DNA of 12,237 bases from Robiginitomaculum sp. (lineage in GTDB: Bacteria; Pseudomonadota; Alphaproteobacteria; Caulobacterales; Maricaulaceae). The position numbers and the translations under genes were made by a program. Shown here in pieces: positions 6,043-12,237 of this stretch. The stretch is from positions 1 through 12,237 of the forward strand of contig JALSHM010000372.1 in the NCBI GenBank assembly GCA_026982235.1. The letters are read 5' to 3'. The number at the start of each line of letters is the position of its first letter. Position 1 is the stretch's first letter. The notes under the pieces are model-generated. The model was not told the DNA's origin. It was given only the letters and a program-made list of their open reading frames with translations, and searched no databases.

Positions 6043-7420
6043 AACAAACCCCCTTAGCCGCCGCCACAACATCCTGCGCATTTGGTAAACTCAGGGCTTC
6101 TAAATTACCCGCATAGGGTAGCGGCACGTCTTTTTGGAATACCCTTGCTGGTGGGGCGTCTAAGTAATCGAAGGCTTGCTCCATGACGCGGGTGGCGATT
6201 TCTGCGCCTATGCCGGATTGGCCCCAGCCTTCTTCGGCGCAGACTATGCGGTTGGTTTTCTTGACGGACTTTATGATTGCGTCGCTATCTAGGGGGCGGA
6301 TTGTGCGTAGGTCTATAACTTCGGCGGAGATACCCTCGTCCGCCAGAATATCGGCGGCCTCTAACGCCCGGCCTACCATTCTTGAGTGCGCGGTGATGGT
6401 GACATCGGAACCGACCCTACGCACCAGAGCCTTGCCGATTGGCACCAGATAATCGTCCATATCCGGTACGTCCATAATCTCGCCGTACATCATTTCGTGT
6501 TCTAAAAATACGACGGGATTCGGGTCGCGGATTGCGGATTTCAGCAAGCCTTTGGCGTCCGCCGCGTCATAAGGCGCAACGACTTTCAGGCCAGGTACAT
6601 TGGCATACCAGCTGGAATAATCATGGGAATGCTGGGCGCCAACCCGGCTAGCCGCGCCGTTGGGGCCGCGAAACACGATAGGACAACGCATTTGCCCGCC
6701 GGACATATACAGGGTCTTGGCGGCAGAATTGATAATATGATCAATGGCTTGCATGGCAAAGTTCCAGGTCATAAACTCGACAATAGGCCTAAGCCCGCCC
6801 ATAGCCGCACCAACCCCGATACCAGCAAAGCCGTGTTCGGTAATCGGTGTATCTATGACCCGTCCCTCGCCAAATTCTTGCAAAAGCTCGCGGGTGACTT
6901 TGTAGGCACCTTGATATTCCGCCACTTCCTCGCCCATGATAAACACTCGTTCGTCCCGGCGCATTTCCTCGGCCATAGCATCACGTAATGCATCGCGGAT
7001 ACTTGTCTCGACCATAGCGGTTCCGGCGGGCACTTCTATTTCAGTGGGTACGGATTGCACGGATGCGGTTGATTGCTCAGGTTCTGGTGTTGATGAGACA
7101 GATGAGACAGGTGCGGGTTTAGGTGTAGCGTCTGGTGTGGGCGCTTCGATTGGCGCAGAAAGCACATCTAGCCCCTCTCCGTCCTCAAGTAATTGCAAAA
7201 TCACCGTGCCAACGGCGACATTTTGTGTGCCTTCGGCCACCAAAATCTTGCCAACAACCCCCTCATCAATGGCTTCGACTTCCATAGTCGCCTTATCGGT
7301 TTCGATCTCGGCTAACATATCACCAGACTTAACGCTATCACCCTCCTTAACCAACCATTTGGTCAAAGTCCCCTCTTCCATAGTCGGAGACAGAGCCGGC
7401 ATTTGAATATCTATACTCAT
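6032..7420 (-). CDS. pdhB: Pyruvate dehydrogenase E1-beta with N-terminal lipoyl domain
   Basis: The 462-aa beta chain of E1, which with PdhA decarboxylates pyruvate on thiamine diphosphate and transfers the acetyl group to lipoate. Domains: lipoyl domain (1-82, Lys43 in ETDKATME), Ala/Pro/Ser/Thr linker (about 88-132), then transketolase-like E1-beta (about 136-462) with FIMGEEVAEYQGAYKVT (160-176), DTPITEHGFAGIGVGAAMGG (190-209), GAQHSHDYSSWYANVPGLKV (261-280) and a C-terminal transketolase domain with IDLRTIRPLD (369-378). A lipoyl domain on E1-beta is a known alphaproteobacterial trait. The ATG shares ATGA with the pdhA stop (4-nt overlap), and GGAGG stands 7 nt upstream. Its lipoyl domain is clearly paralogous to that of PdhC, with many identical residues over the first 50. 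Confidence 0.96.
   Translation of the reverse strand: MSIDIQMPALSPTMEEGTLTKWLVKEGDSVKSGDMLAEIETDKATMEVEAIDEGVVGKILVAEGTQNVAVGTVILQLLEDGEGLDVLSAPIEAPTPDATPKPAPVSSVSSTPEPEQSTASVQSVPTEIEVPAGTAMVETSIRDALRDAMAEEMRRDERVFIMGEEVAEYQGAYKVTRELLQEFGEGRVIDTPITEHGFAGIGVGAAMGGLRPIVEFMTWNFAMQAIDHIINSAAKTLYMSGGQMRCPIVFRGPNGAASRVGAQHSHDYSSWYANVPGLKVVAPYDAADAKGLLKSAIRDPNPVVFLEHEMMYGEIMDVPDMDDYLVPIGKALVRRVGSDVTITAHSRMVGRALEAADILADEGISAEVIDLRTIRPLDSDAIIKSVKKTNRIVCAEEGWGQSGIGAEIATRVMEQAFDYLDAPPARVFQKDVPLPYAGNLEALSLPNAQDVVAAAKGVCYAN
7092..7109. repeat. 9-bp tandem duplication in the PdhB linker
   Basis: The unit GATGAGACA occurs twice head to tail (7092-7100, 7101-7109). In the pdhB frame it codes the VSSVSS part of the interdomain linker (about residues 105-110). 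Because the unit is a multiple of three, slippage would change linker length without breaking the frame. Linkers of this type tolerate such change. Confidence 0.5.
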
Positions 7421-8421
7421 GTCCCCACCTCCAAAAGTACATCCGTATATAATTCACTCGGATCAGGTTCGGGGGAGGTTTTGGCAAATTCTACGGCTTC
7501 GGCGACTATGGCTTTTATGTCTTTGTCTATAGCCTTAAGCGCATCCAAATCCGCCCACTTTTCTTTGAGCAATCTATTCTTGACCATATCAATCGGGTCG
7601 TGCTCTTCGCGTATCTCAGAGACTTCTTCGCGGGTGCGGTATTTGGCCGGGTCGGACATGGAATGACCCCGGTAACGATAGGTCATCATCTCCAATATCA
7701 TCGGCCCCTTGCCAGAGCGAGCATGGGCGGCGGCTTTCTTGGTGGCGTCGCGCACAGCCAGAACGTCCATGCCGTCCACCTGCACGCCCTCAACGCCGAA
7801 ACTCAGCCCGCGCTTATACAAGTCTTTTTGGGCTGTGGAGCGCGAAATACTGGTGCCCATGGCATATTGGTTATTTTCTATAATAAACAATGTCGGTAGC
7901 TTCCAAAGCTGCGCCATGTTGAGTGCTTCGTAAACCTGACCTTGATTAGCCGCGCCGTCTCCGAAAAATACGGTGCTGATTTTGCCGTTATTCAGATATT
8001 TATTGGCCAAGCCAAGCCCTGCCCCGATGGGCACTTGCGCCCCGACAATACCGTGGCCGCCGTAGAAATTTTTCTCGACGCTGAACATATGCATCGACCC
8101 GCCCTTACCCTTGGAATAGCCGCCAGAGCGTCCGGTAAGTTCTGCCATAACCCCGCTCGCACTCATACCCAAGGCCAGCATATGGCCATGATCCCGGTAC
8201 GAGGTGATCATCTGGTCACCCTCTTTGATAGCAGCATTAACCCCCGTCACCACGGCTTCCTGGCCTATATAAAGATGACAGAAACCTGCGATTAAACCCA
8301 TGCCGTAAAGTTGCCCAGCCTTTTCTTCGAAACGGCGGATGAGGAGCATTTCACGATATAAATGCAGGAGTTCTTTCTTGTTAGTTTGTGGTTTTGGGGG
8401 CTTTTGAGATTTTGCGGCCAT
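7417..8421 (-). CDS. pdhA: Pyruvate dehydrogenase E1-alpha
   Basis: The 334-aa alpha chain of E1 (cytosol), binding thiamine diphosphate and performing pyruvate decarboxylation with PdhB. Seen: FCHLYIGQEA (47-56), TSYRDHGH (about 73-80), the GGSMHMF segment, the thiamine-diphosphate motif GDGAANQGQ...ENN (154-184), and YRYRGHSMSDP (248-258) with the conserved His and Ser of the regulatory loop. Length is normal. I start at the ATG at 8421 (MAAKSQ); an in-frame TTG at 8430 is possible, but AAAGG lies only 2 nt before it, too close to act as its ribosome site, against 10 nt before the ATG. First gene of pdhABC; its upstream gap (8422-8498) holds a palindrome that may be an operator. No lpdA (E3) gene is present in the cluster. 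Confidence 0.96.
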   Translation of the reverse strand: MAAKSQKPPKPQTNKKELLHLYREMLLIRRFEEKAGQLYGMGLIAGFCHLYIGQEAVVTGVNAAIKEGDQMITSYRDHGHMLALGMSASGVMAELTGRSGGYSKGKGGSMHMFSVEKNFYGGHGIVGAQVPIGAGLGLANKYLNNGKISTVFFGDGAANQGQVYEALNMAQLWKLPTLFIIENNQYAMGTSISRSTAQKDLYKRGLSFGVEGVQVDGMDVLAVRDATKKAAAHARSGKGPMILEMMTYRYRGHSMSDPAKYRTREEVSEIREEHDPIDMVKNRLLKEKWADLDALKAIDKDIKAIVAEAVEFAKTSPEPDPSELYTDVLLEVGT

Positions 8422-8462
8422 ATCTTCCAAACCTTTATAGTTTACATACGAATTACATGAGA

Positions 8463-8477
8463 TTGCCCAATCGGCAA
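8463..8477. promoter_or_regulatory. Candidate operator upstream of pdhA
   Basis: TTGCC-CAATC-GGCAA is a perfect 15-bp palindrome with 5-bp arms, 42 nt before the pdhA start. It contains the T-N11-A spacing common to LysR-type regulator sites. On the minus strand it overlaps TTGCCG and TTGGGC, either of which could serve as a -35 box, but the -10 box is unclear (TATGTA at 8443-8448 or TGTAAT at 8452-8457). A repressor or activator site is therefore plausible; the regulator is unknown. Confidence 0.35.
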
Positions 8478-8498
8478 CACATATATATAATCACTAGT

Positions 8499-8810
8499 TC
8501 AAGGGGTTTCGTCAAGCCAAATAACAATATCATTCGCACCCGAAACATTTAGTGTGCGGCGAGCTTCTTCGTCCAACCGGTCTAAATCTAGATTAGAGGC
8601 TCGCAATTGCGAAGCCCGTAATTCCAGAGCCTCGCGCTTGGCCTTTAAACGGGCAATTTCTGCCTTAAGATTTTCACTCTGTTCAGAATAATCAGCCCAC
8701 CGCAAAACCCCAAGACTGCCGCCTAAAGTATGATACCCCAAATAACCATAGGAAACCAAAAGCACCATAAACGGCCAGGACAATTTGATTCTTTTGAGCA
8801 TATTCGACAT
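8499..8810 (-). CDS. Septum formation initiator family protein (FtsB/DivIC-like)
   Basis: A small bitopic division protein, 103 aa. Family members work in the periplasm/inner membrane with FtsL and FtsQ to activate septal peptidoglycan synthesis. Seen: a short basic N-terminus, one membrane helix (about 11-27), the GYHTLGGSLGVLRW segment just outside it, a coiled coil rich in Leu/Glu/Lys/Arg (about 41-76), and a C-terminal LDRLDEEARRTLNVSGANDIVI motif typical of alphaproteobacterial members. I start at the ATG at 8810; a TTG at 8819 and an ATG at 8801 are alternatives, none with a strong ribosome site. Its place directly upstream of pdhA is the usual alphaproteobacterial context. It lies downstream of the terminator of the DUF4153 gene, so it should have its own promoter. 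Confidence 0.85.
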   Translation of the reverse strand: MSNMLKRIKLSWPFMVLLVSYGYLGYHTLGGSLGVLRWADYSEQSENLKAEIARLKAKREALELRASQLRASNLDLDRLDEEARRTLNVSGANDIVIWLDETP

Positions 8811-8845
8811 AGTGGCCAACTAACGGATTATGGTTAGCGGGGGGT

Positions 8846-8876
8846 TAAAAATAAGAGTAACAGTTCTCATTTACTC
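8846..8876 (-). terminator. Putative intrinsic terminator of the DUF4153 gene
   Basis: On the minus strand GAGTAA (8871-8876) pairs with TTACTC (8855-8860) across a 10-nt loop and is followed at once by TTATTTTTA. The first arm contains the final Glu codon and the stop codon of the gene itself. The stem is AT-rich, so it is weak, but the T-run supports termination. Confidence 0.45.
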
Positions 8877-10682
8877 AAGAACACCGATCCCTTTTGCCAA
8901 GATAAAATACCGAATATTGGCGTTCTCGGCATTTTCCTCATAAGCCCCGAAGGTAATATAGAGCGATATTCTGGTCTCTCCGTCCTCATAGAGAACCAGA
9001 ATCGGATTTAGCTCTATTGTATTGTCACTATCATTAACCGATTGCGTCCTGAGCCATTTCCAAATGTCAAAATCTTTAATCACTATATTATTTTTATTGA
9101 ACAGCTTAACCCCATCATTTGTCGTGACTATTTTATAATCCCCCATTTGGTATTCTGTGCTCCGGCGCGACCTTTTGCGGTAAATATAGTGAGGCTGCTG
9201 CGGCGATATATAGTCATAGCCTTTCACAGCTATAGGATGACGCACAACATTGTATTCATACCGATTGGCTCGGAAAACTGCGGACGAGTTTTTGACGCCT
9301 TTTAAGCCAAATCGTTTTGTGACCTCGGTATTGTCCCAATAATTCCCTTTCACTATTTCCGTTCTTATTTCGGCCTTTTCATCATCTGGTATAAATTTGA
9401 TTACTGGCTTCAGCTTTTTATTGCGTATCAAATATTGCAAGGCGCCATTAGCTCTTAATGCTTGGCTCGCGTCCGCAATGTTTAACTCTGAAACCGGCTT
9501 CAAAAGCCCCGCTTCATCGAGCATTTCATTTGCAACCAGCGCAGATTTAAGCCGAGCCGTTTGACTATAGGTGGATACGCCATCCGCACCCCACGGCCCT
9601 ATGGAAGCAAAGGCCAGTAACAGCGCCGCAAAACCTGGTATGATACGAATGTCGCGTTTAGCTTCGCTGCGAAATACAAACCAAGTCGCAATACCCAGCG
9701 CCCAGACGGCAGCCAATACCAGTAAATAGCGCTCAACCGTCCAACCATATTGCCCGATACGCACAAACACGGCATAGGCTAGCAATAAGGCCGCAGGTAT
9801 AGACAGCGGGAACCAGAGCTTGGTGTACCAGCGTGCAAGGCGTTTTTTCTGGATAAAGGGTGGGTCGAGGATAAGCCAAGTTAGCGCACCGATGATAAGG
9901 AATGGCGTCACCAATTTAGCGATTTCACCATTCGGCACGGATTGTGTCAGTACTATTTTGATGCCGTAAGCCAGCAATATAGTCGCATATATCAAGGTCA
10001 AAGGCGCCAAAATCCATGTGCCTAAAAATCCGACTGCCTTGGAAATAAACCCCGGATTGCGTAGGCTGTCCCCATCGTCTTCGTCGTCGTGGCGCGGCAA
10101 CATGGACAACCACGCCATGGGAGCAAGAAAGCCCAACCCAATCGGCAACATCCAATCTTCGACAAGGTCGCGCATATCAATACCGAACAATGAGCGAAGC
10201 GCCCCGGTAATTGCAAATATACCCAAGGCATATATGATTGAGCCCGCCACCGTGAACAAAACCGCCGTCCATAATTTATGGGTAAAATCCCAAACGGCAA
10301 TATCATCCCGCCCCTTACGCAAAAACGGTGCGTTGCCCAAAAACAATATACTGGCACCTATGGCAGCAGGGGTAATAAATGCCATCTGCCTGAAAAAATA
10401 CCCCAATAACAAACACAAAGAAATCACGACGGCCTTAAGAACAATCGGCACCGATTTTCCCCGGCCCTCCCCGTACAAGGTTAAAATCACAGAAACATAG
10501 GCCGCTAATATAATACCACCAATAAGCCGCATCATCATTTCATTGGATAATCCGCCAAAATTGTTTTCTATCAACAAAACCACGGTGAATGCCGCAACCA
10601 ATAACACCGCCAAAGAAAAGCGACGAAACACCTCTTGGGCATCGGGAATAACACCCTCAAACCATTTTGTTAATTTGCTCAT
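8871..10682 (-). CDS. DUF4153-type polytopic membrane protein
   Basis: A 603-aa protein of unknown function. About 11 hydrophobic segments (roughly 22-40, 50-70, 78-97, 101-118, 137-160, 176-195, 220-246, 256-273, 288-310, 317-337, 346-363) are followed by a soluble C-terminal region (365-603). Family-like marks are RNPGFISKAVGFLGTWILAPL (209-229), YGWTVERYLLVLAAVWALGI (312-331) and GPWGADGVSTYSQTARLKSAL (362-382). An acidic loop HDDEDDGD (198-205) is notable. I chose the ATG at 10682 because GGAGAGG lies just upstream (GGAG 5 nt away); the longer ATG at 10721 has no ribosome site and sits only 9 nt from a perfect TATAAT box, so it would be leaderless. It is divergent from the sodN operon. 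DUF4153 assignment is from memory of the motif pattern. Confidence 0.8.
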   Translation of the reverse strand: MSKLTKWFEGVIPDAQEVFRRFSLAVLLVAAFTVVLLIENNFGGLSNEMMMRLIGGIILAAYVSVILTLYGEGRGKSVPIVLKAVVISLCLLLGYFFRQMAFITPAAIGASILFLGNAPFLRKGRDDIAVWDFTHKLWTAVLFTVAGSIIYALGIFAITGALRSLFGIDMRDLVEDWMLPIGLGFLAPMAWLSMLPRHDDEDDGDSLRNPGFISKAVGFLGTWILAPLTLIYATILLAYGIKIVLTQSVPNGEIAKLVTPFLIIGALTWLILDPPFIQKKRLARWYTKLWFPLSIPAALLLAYAVFVRIGQYGWTVERYLLVLAAVWALGIATWFVFRSEAKRDIRIIPGFAALLLAFASIGPWGADGVSTYSQTARLKSALVANEMLDEAGLLKPVSELNIADASQALRANGALQYLIRNKKLKPVIKFIPDDEKAEIRTEIVKGNYWDNTEVTKRFGLKGVKNSSAVFRANRYEYNVVRHPIAVKGYDYISPQQPHYIYRKRSRRSTEYQMGDYKIVTTNDGVKLFNKNNIVIKDFDIWKWLRTQSVNDSDNTIELNPILVLYEDGETRISLYITFGAYEENAENANIRYFILAKGIGVLE

Positions 10683-10729
10683 GACCTCTCCAAGTATGAT
10701 TTTGGCGATTCGTTTTATCATTTTAGACT

Positions 10730-10735
10730 ATTATA
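10730..10735 (-). promoter_or_regulatory. -10 box for the DUF4153 gene
   Basis: TATAAT on the minus strand, placed to start RNA near 10723, giving a leader of about 40 nt that includes the GGAGAGG ribosome site. I see no good -35 box at the right spacing (ACAAAT at 17 nt is poor), so the promoter may need an activator or another sigma factor. Confidence 0.35.
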
Positions 10736-10780
10736 CTATCCATATGATGGACATTTGTGGCGACAAGAGGGCAATATAAT

Positions 10781-10810
10781 TTGTCTTTGGGGTAAAACTG
10801 CGCCTATAAT
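10781..10810 (+). promoter_or_regulatory. Putative promoter of the sodN operon
   Basis: TTGTCT (10781-10786, 4/6) and a perfect TATAAT (10805-10810) are 18 nt apart. RNA would begin near 10817, about 23 nt before the ATG at 10840, leaving room for the AGGAGG ribosome site (10829-10834). Another TATAAT at 10775-10780 has no fitting -35 box. No recognisable nickel- or iron-regulator operator was found in 10683-10839. Confidence 0.5.
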
Positions 10811-10839
10811 GATTCTAAACCATATATCAGGAGGATTTC

Positions 10840-11040
10840 ATGAAATTTTTAAAAACATCACTTATTATTACCGCTATGTCAGCGGCGAGCGCTATTCCAG
10901 CCTTTGCCCATGCAGGCTCACACGAGGCCTCTTTCTTGGCCACCGCTTTACATTGGCTCGCTAGCCCGACACATGCAGCTTTGGCTGTTATTGGCAGCGT
11001 GGCTATTATTGCCCTTATCATCAGATTTAAACGCACATAG
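10840..11040 (+). CDS. Small exported His-bearing membrane protein, mini-HupE-like, in sodN operon
   Basis: A 66-aa protein I cannot assign with certainty. Seen: a classical Sec signal peptide (1-23: MKFLKTS, hydrophobic core, AFA cleavage site), a mature part beginning HAGSHEASFLATALHWLASPTHAAL with His24, His28, His38 and His45, a single membrane helix (about 47-62) and a basic end RFKRT. The mature start resembles the first segment of HupE/UreJ nickel permeases (signal peptide, His cluster, LHPLxGxDHLLAMxxVG), but it stops after one helix where HupE has about six. A perfect AGGAGG lies 5 nt before the ATG, and sodN follows after 8 nt, so this is a real, well-translated gene and not debris. 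Inferred role: periplasmic nickel capture or transfer for SodN, possibly as an oligomer. Likely inserted in the inner membrane with its His-rich end outside. Confidence 0.75.
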   Translation: MKFLKTSLIITAMSAASAIPAFAHAGSHEASFLATALHWLASPTHAALAVIGSVAIIALIIRFKRT

Positions 11041-11048
11041 GATTAGAC

Positions 11049-11531
11049 ATGTTACATACACTTATTTCAAAATTTGACGACAAAATCGACCTGGCTTCTG
11101 CCCATTGTGATATTCCCTGCGGTATTTATGATCCCCAGCCCGCACTCTACCACGCCCTATCGGTTGTGCGCCAAATGGACATTTTGCTGGCCATTGATAC
11201 CAAAGACATGAATGTGACAACGGCCATGCAGATTGCCCGCAACACGGCAGAAAAAGAAAAGCAAGCCGAAAAGGTAAAAGCCGAAATCCGCATCATTTGG
11301 GGCGATTTTATCAAAGGCGATATTCTCAAAGAACAAGCCAGCGAGCTTGCCCACAATATCATGATGAAAGCTAGTAAGTGCAAACAAGACCTACACCGCG
11401 AAGACGGATTAGCTCTCGTTGAGCTGGTCAATGAATTTGCAGAAATGTTCTGGAAAATGAAAGACGTAAAAACCAAGCGTGTCACGGCACCATATGCGCC
11501 AGGACTAGAAGTGGTTTATCCGGACTTATAA
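11049..11531 (+). CDS. sodN: Nickel-dependent superoxide dismutase (precursor)
   Basis: Converts superoxide to oxygen and hydrogen peroxide at a nickel centre; the family forms a hexamer of four-helix bundles. The 160-aa precursor has an 18-residue propeptide ending LASA, followed by the nickel hook HCDIPCGIYDP (His19, Cys20, Cys24, Tyr27; residues 1, 2, 6 and 9 of the mature enzyme). Cleavage after Ala18 must expose His19 to complete the metal site. No export signal is seen, so the enzyme is probably cytosolic. IIWGDFIKGDI (82-92) matches VLWSDYFK of the Streptomyces enzyme, and the C-terminal helix contains EMFWKMK (132-138) like IFWETKK. Odd: mature position 17 is His (Glu in Streptomyces) and the position of Arg47 is probably Gln72. 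AGGA overlaps the stop of the previous gene, 6 nt before the ATG. sodX follows after 1 nt. Confidence 0.97.
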   Translation: MLHTLISKFDDKIDLASAHCDIPCGIYDPQPALYHALSVVRQMDILLAIDTKDMNVTTAMQIARNTAEKEKQAEKVKAEIRIIWGDFIKGDILKEQASELAHNIMMKASKCKQDLHREDGLALVELVNEFAEMFWKMKDVKTKRVTAPYAPGLEVVYPDL

Positions 11532-11532
11532 A

Positions 11533-11814
11533 ATGTTCCGAATCGTCAAAGTGAGCGGGGACAGTATGTCGCCTACACTTGACGACGGAGACTATATACT
11601 CACGATCAAACCCCGGTCCGTGCGACCGGGGTTTATTTGTGTGGTTAATCATTCCGATTTGGGGCGGATAGTTAAGCGCTTGGAACGGATTGAGGGCGAA
11701 CGCTATTATTTTGCAGGCGACAACCCCAGTTCAACACCGAGCGCAGTCATCGGCCCGATAAAGAAAGAACGTATTATCGGGCGAATGATTTTTCATATAG
11801 CTACGCCTCAATGA
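11533..11814 (+). CDS. sodX: SodN maturation protease, S26/S24-type (SodX)
   Basis: A 93-aa signal-peptidase-like Ser/Lys protease that removes the SodN propeptide and so frees the nickel-binding N-terminus. Seen: GDSMSPTL (9-16) with nucleophile Ser11, the RIVKRL segment (45-50) with general-base Lys48, and the AGDNPSSTPS box (61-70) matching the GDNxxxSxDS region of type I signal peptidases. It has no N-terminal membrane anchor, consistent with a cytosolic substrate. It starts 1 nt after the sodN stop and has no clear ribosome site, so translation is probably coupled to sodN and low. A perfect 11-bp hairpin lies in codons 26-34. It is convergent with secF after 16 nt. Confidence 0.92.
   Translation: MFRIVKVSGDSMSPTLDDGDYILTIKPRSVRPGFICVVNHSDLGRIVKRLERIEGERYYFAGDNPSSTPSAVIGPIKKERIIGRMIFHIATPQ
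11608..11634 (+). repeat. Perfect 11-bp hairpin inside sodX
   Basis: AAACCCCGGTC (11608-11618) and GACCGGGGTTT (11624-11634) are exact complements around a 5-nt loop CGTGC, followed by ATTTGTGTG. It codes KPRSVRPGF (residues 26-34). The GC-rich stem with flanking A and T bases has the form of an intrinsic terminator, although its T-run is interrupted. It could cause partial termination or stabilise the sodN mRNA 3' end. Confidence 0.7.
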
Positions 11815-11830
11815 ATGGAGGTAGAATAAC

Positions 11831-12237
11831 CTATTTTTGTGGTTCCTTGCGGTTAACCCCTAGCAATAGCAAGATTGGCGCCGCTACAAAAACCGATGAA
11901 TATGTACCAACACACACACCCCAAATCATAGCAAATGCAAAACCGTTTAGCCCAGGCCCACCCCAAACATATAGCGCTACCAAAGCCAGCATTGTGGTGA
12001 ATGAGGTCATGATTGTCCGTGACAATGTATCATTGATCGACAGATTTAAAACGTCCTCCAAAGGCTTCTTCTTAAACTTGCGTAAATTTTCACGGATACG
12101 ATCATAGACAATCACCGTATCATTGAGGGAATAACCAACAATGGTCAAAATCGCCGCCACAATCGACAGGTTAAACTCAAGTGCTGTAAAAGAAAACACG
12201 CCTATGGTCAGAATAACATCATGGGTCAAGGCCACTA
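11831..12237 (-). CDS. secF: Protein translocase subunit SecF, C-terminal part (cut by window end)
   Basis: SecF with SecD uses the proton gradient to aid Sec-dependent export across the inner membrane. About 135 C-terminal residues are present; the frame remains open through base 12237, and the GTG at 12235 is an internal Val, not the start. Seen: VALTHDVILTIG at the window edge, the hallmark ILTIVGYSLNDTVIVYDRIRENLRK, then LSINDTLSRTIMTSFTTMLALVALYVWGG, and a last membrane helix ending in a charged NRKEPQK tail. Several membrane helices are evident. The upstream partner secD is expected just beyond the window. It is convergent with sodX, and no convincing terminator is seen in the 16-nt gap. 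Confidence 0.95.
   Translation of the reverse strand, partial: VALTHDVILTIGVFSFTALEFNLSIVAAILTIVGYSLNDTVIVYDRIRENLRKFKKKPLEDVLNLSINDTLSRTIMTSFTTMLALVALYVWGGPGLNGFAFAMIWGVCVGTYSSVFVAAPILLLLGVNRKEPQK

Noticed and set aside
6043..6081. N-terminal extension of PdhC from an upstream in-frame ATG
   Set aside because: It would add MRRMLWRRLRGFV, unlike the family; the ATG at 6042 has a strong ribosome site at 6 nt.
5450..6088. 212-aa plus-strand ORF opposite pdhC
   Set aside because: Antisense shadow of pdhC, whose lipoyl and E3-binding domains are unmistakable. Its Ser/Thr/Pro-rich translation looks like no known family.
10683..10721. Longer start of the DUF4153 protein at 10721
   Set aside because: No ribosome site, and it lies almost at the predicted RNA start; the ATG at 10682 follows GGAGAGG.
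10775..10780. First plus-strand TATAAT upstream of the sod operon as the main -10 box
   Set aside because: The nearest -35-like sequence (TTGTGG, 10755-10760) is only 14 nt away; the second TATAAT fits better.
1..12237. CRISPR array, tRNA, rRNA, insertion sequence or phage genes
   Set aside because: No regularly spaced repeats, tRNA-like cloverleaf, rRNA sequence, transposase or phage motif was found by reading both strands.

Overview
The window comes from an alphaproteobacterium. The main evidence is the pyruvate dehydrogenase cluster, in which E1-beta carries its own N-terminal lipoyl domain and a septum-formation-initiator (FtsB/DivIC) gene sits just upstream of pdhA. The tatABC layout and the style of the DEAD-box helicase agree with this. 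Base composition is intermediate, near half G+C by eye. A nickel superoxide dismutase cassette suggests a marine or aquatic lineage. I cannot name the order or genus.

Layout. 1-1257 (+): the 3' part of thrC (threonine synthase), overlapping by 10 nt a gene for a shikimate-kinase-like P-loop protein. 1370-2871 (+): tatA-tatB-tatC, the twin-arginine export translocase, behind a putative promoter that contains a palindrome. 2877-4517 (-): a DEAD-box RNA helicase with a long basic tail, convergent with tatC (5-nt gap), with its own promoter and a roughly 115-nt leader. 4696-8421 (-): pdhA-pdhB-pdhC, the E1-alpha, lipoylated E1-beta and E2 subunits of pyruvate dehydrogenase; the genes overlap by 4 and 11 nt. 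No E3 gene follows. 8499-8810 (-): an FtsB/DivIC-like division protein. 8871-10682 (-): a polytopic DUF4153-type membrane protein. 10840-11814 (+), divergent from it: a compact three-gene operon of a 66-aa His-bearing exported mini-membrane protein, sodN (Ni-SOD) and sodX (its maturation protease). 11831-12237 (-): the C-terminal part of secF, cut by the window end.

How genes work together. The Tat genes form one folded-protein export machine. The pdh genes form the pyruvate to acetyl-CoA complex. The sod genes probably form a nickel-dependent superoxide defence unit: SodX cleaves the 18-residue propeptide of SodN to free the His-Cys nickel hook, and the small membrane protein may help with nickel supply.

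Most interesting points: (1) the mini-HupE-like peptide heading the sodN-sodX operon; (2) a perfect 11-bp hairpin inside sodX, downstream of sodN, that could set the SodN:SodX ratio; (3) a dispersed-repeat-like double palindrome inserted in frame in the interdomain linker of pdhC; (4) a Ni-SOD whose two second-shell residues (Glu17 and Arg47 in the Streptomyces enzyme) appear replaced; (5) a shikimate-kinase-like gene coupled to thrC, paralleling the fused domains of vertebrate THNSL1. The only stretches longer than 100 nt without a gene are 1258-1369, 4518-4695 and 10683-10839; each holds regulatory-looking sequence described below.
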